A DNA stretch of 64,000 nucleotides from contig NC_133570.1 in NCBI RefSeq assembly GCF_048773025.1, forward strand, positions 27,192,001-27,256,000, given 5' to 3'. The notes below the pieces were generated by a model. That model worked only from the letters and a program-made list of their open reading frames with translations. It made no database searches and was not told where the DNA came from. Source of the DNA: Camelus bactrianus. Its lineage: Eukaryota > Chordata > Mammalia > Artiodactyla > Camelidae. The position numbers were made by a program, and so were the translations under genes. Positions 63,820 through 64,000 of the stretch are shown piece after piece (position 1 is the first letter of the stretch; the number at the start of each line of letters is the position of its first letter).

Positions 63820-64000
63820 GACAGAAGACGGAACCTCCCCACACTCAGAATTCCGGAACACGGCTGACTGTGTGGGGGAGGTTCGGGGCCGCCCTCCACG
63901 CAGCTGCCTGGTGACACAGGTGTTCCCTGGCAGGGAGAATTCCGCTAATTACCTCCCCTGTCCATGGGGAGGCACTAGATGCTACCTGCGTTTCCAGCCC
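63820..64000. repeat. partial monomer at window end
   Basis: The last 181 bases are monomer positions 1-181 of a further unit, ending in the CCAGCCC that precedes the pyrimidine tract. The cut is made by the window edge, not by the biology. The partial unit reads GGTGACACAG where nearly all others read GGTGTCACAG. Confidence 0.95.

Larger units (their letters stand above)
1..64000. repeat. 266-bp GC-rich satellite array, 240 full monomers
   Basis: A single direct tandem repeat fills the window. The landmark GCTCCTAGGAG recurs at 241, 507, 773 and 1039, and onward every 266 bp to the far end. The phase at 63,820 equals 240 x 266 minus 21, which is explained by 23 one-base deletions and one two-base insertion that I located individually. 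Landmarks of the monomer are GACAGAAGAC at 1, ATTCCGGAAC at 31, GGTTCGGGGC at 61, GTGTCACAGG at 92, CGCTAATTACC at 124, CCATGGGG at 143, GATGCTACCTG at 159, a pyrimidine-rich stretch at 184-198 and CTCCTAGGAG at 242. Consensus GC is about 64%. No inverted monomer and no foreign insertion was seen. The array continues past both ends, so its total size is unknown. I do not recognise the family; a vertebrate-type satellite is an inference only. Confidence 0.98.

Noticed and set aside
1-64000. CRISPR array
   Set aside because: The unit is 266 bp and varies throughout; there is no short constant repeat alternating with unique spacers.
1-64000. PRDM9-type hotspot motif in the CCTCCTTTCCCCGG subtype
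   Set aside because: It misses the last fixed base of the human 13-mer, and the host and its PRDM9 are unknown.
1-64000. CTCF site at CTGGCAGGGGGAAG
   Set aside because: It shares the CAGGGGG core with the CTCF consensus but lacks the following GCGC that matters for binding, and the G run itself varies among subtypes.
1-64000. Ribosomal DNA spacer repeats
   Set aside because: No rRNA gene sequence appears anywhere in 64 kb and the array is uninterrupted.

Overview
The whole window is one satellite DNA array. A GC-rich unit of 266 bp is repeated head to tail, always in the same orientation, from the first base to the last: 240 complete monomers (1 to 63,819) and a 181-bp partial monomer cut off by the window end. 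I found no unique sequence, no gene, no RNA gene, no interspersed element and no array edge. Monomer coordinates below put position 1 at the GACAGAAGAC that opens the window. By my reading 216 monomers are exactly 266 bp, 23 have lost one base and one has gained two.

The consensus is about 64% GC (95 A/T of 266) with 14 CpG dinucleotides (observed/expected about 0.5). A homogenised tandem array of this size, with nested duplications, points to a eukaryotic chromosome, probably a heterochromatic, subtelomeric or sex-chromosome block. I cannot name the species or match the monomer to a satellite family I know. It is not human alpha satellite, and no CENP-B box is present.

Monomers are mosaics of a limited set of linked variants, and these reveal multi-monomer higher-order structure. 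1-8.9 kb is an older, heterogeneous mosaic. 8.9-13.6 kb holds an 11-monomer-spaced duplication. 13.6-22.9 kb carries successive 17/18-monomer-spaced copies. 22.9-28.8 kb has overlapping 11- and 12-monomer-spaced duplications. 30.9-38.7 kb and 46.05-53.65 kb are two copies of a long block 57 monomers (15,159 bp) apart, over 99% alike where offsets are constant. 40.5-43.2 kb is a fresh tandem duplication of five monomers. 55.4-56.4 kb contains a two-monomer duplication. 60.9-64 kb shows 8- and 9-monomer-spaced repeats. Haplotypes near 3.7-4.6 kb reappear near 57.7-58.6 kb.

Where duplicate blocks change offset they do so by exact multiples of 266 bp, as expected for unequal exchange or conversion in register. 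Two of the three forward frames of the consensus are free of stops, so many long open frames appear. Because 266 is not a multiple of three, each open frame runs through all frames of successive monomers; these are by-products of composition, not genes.
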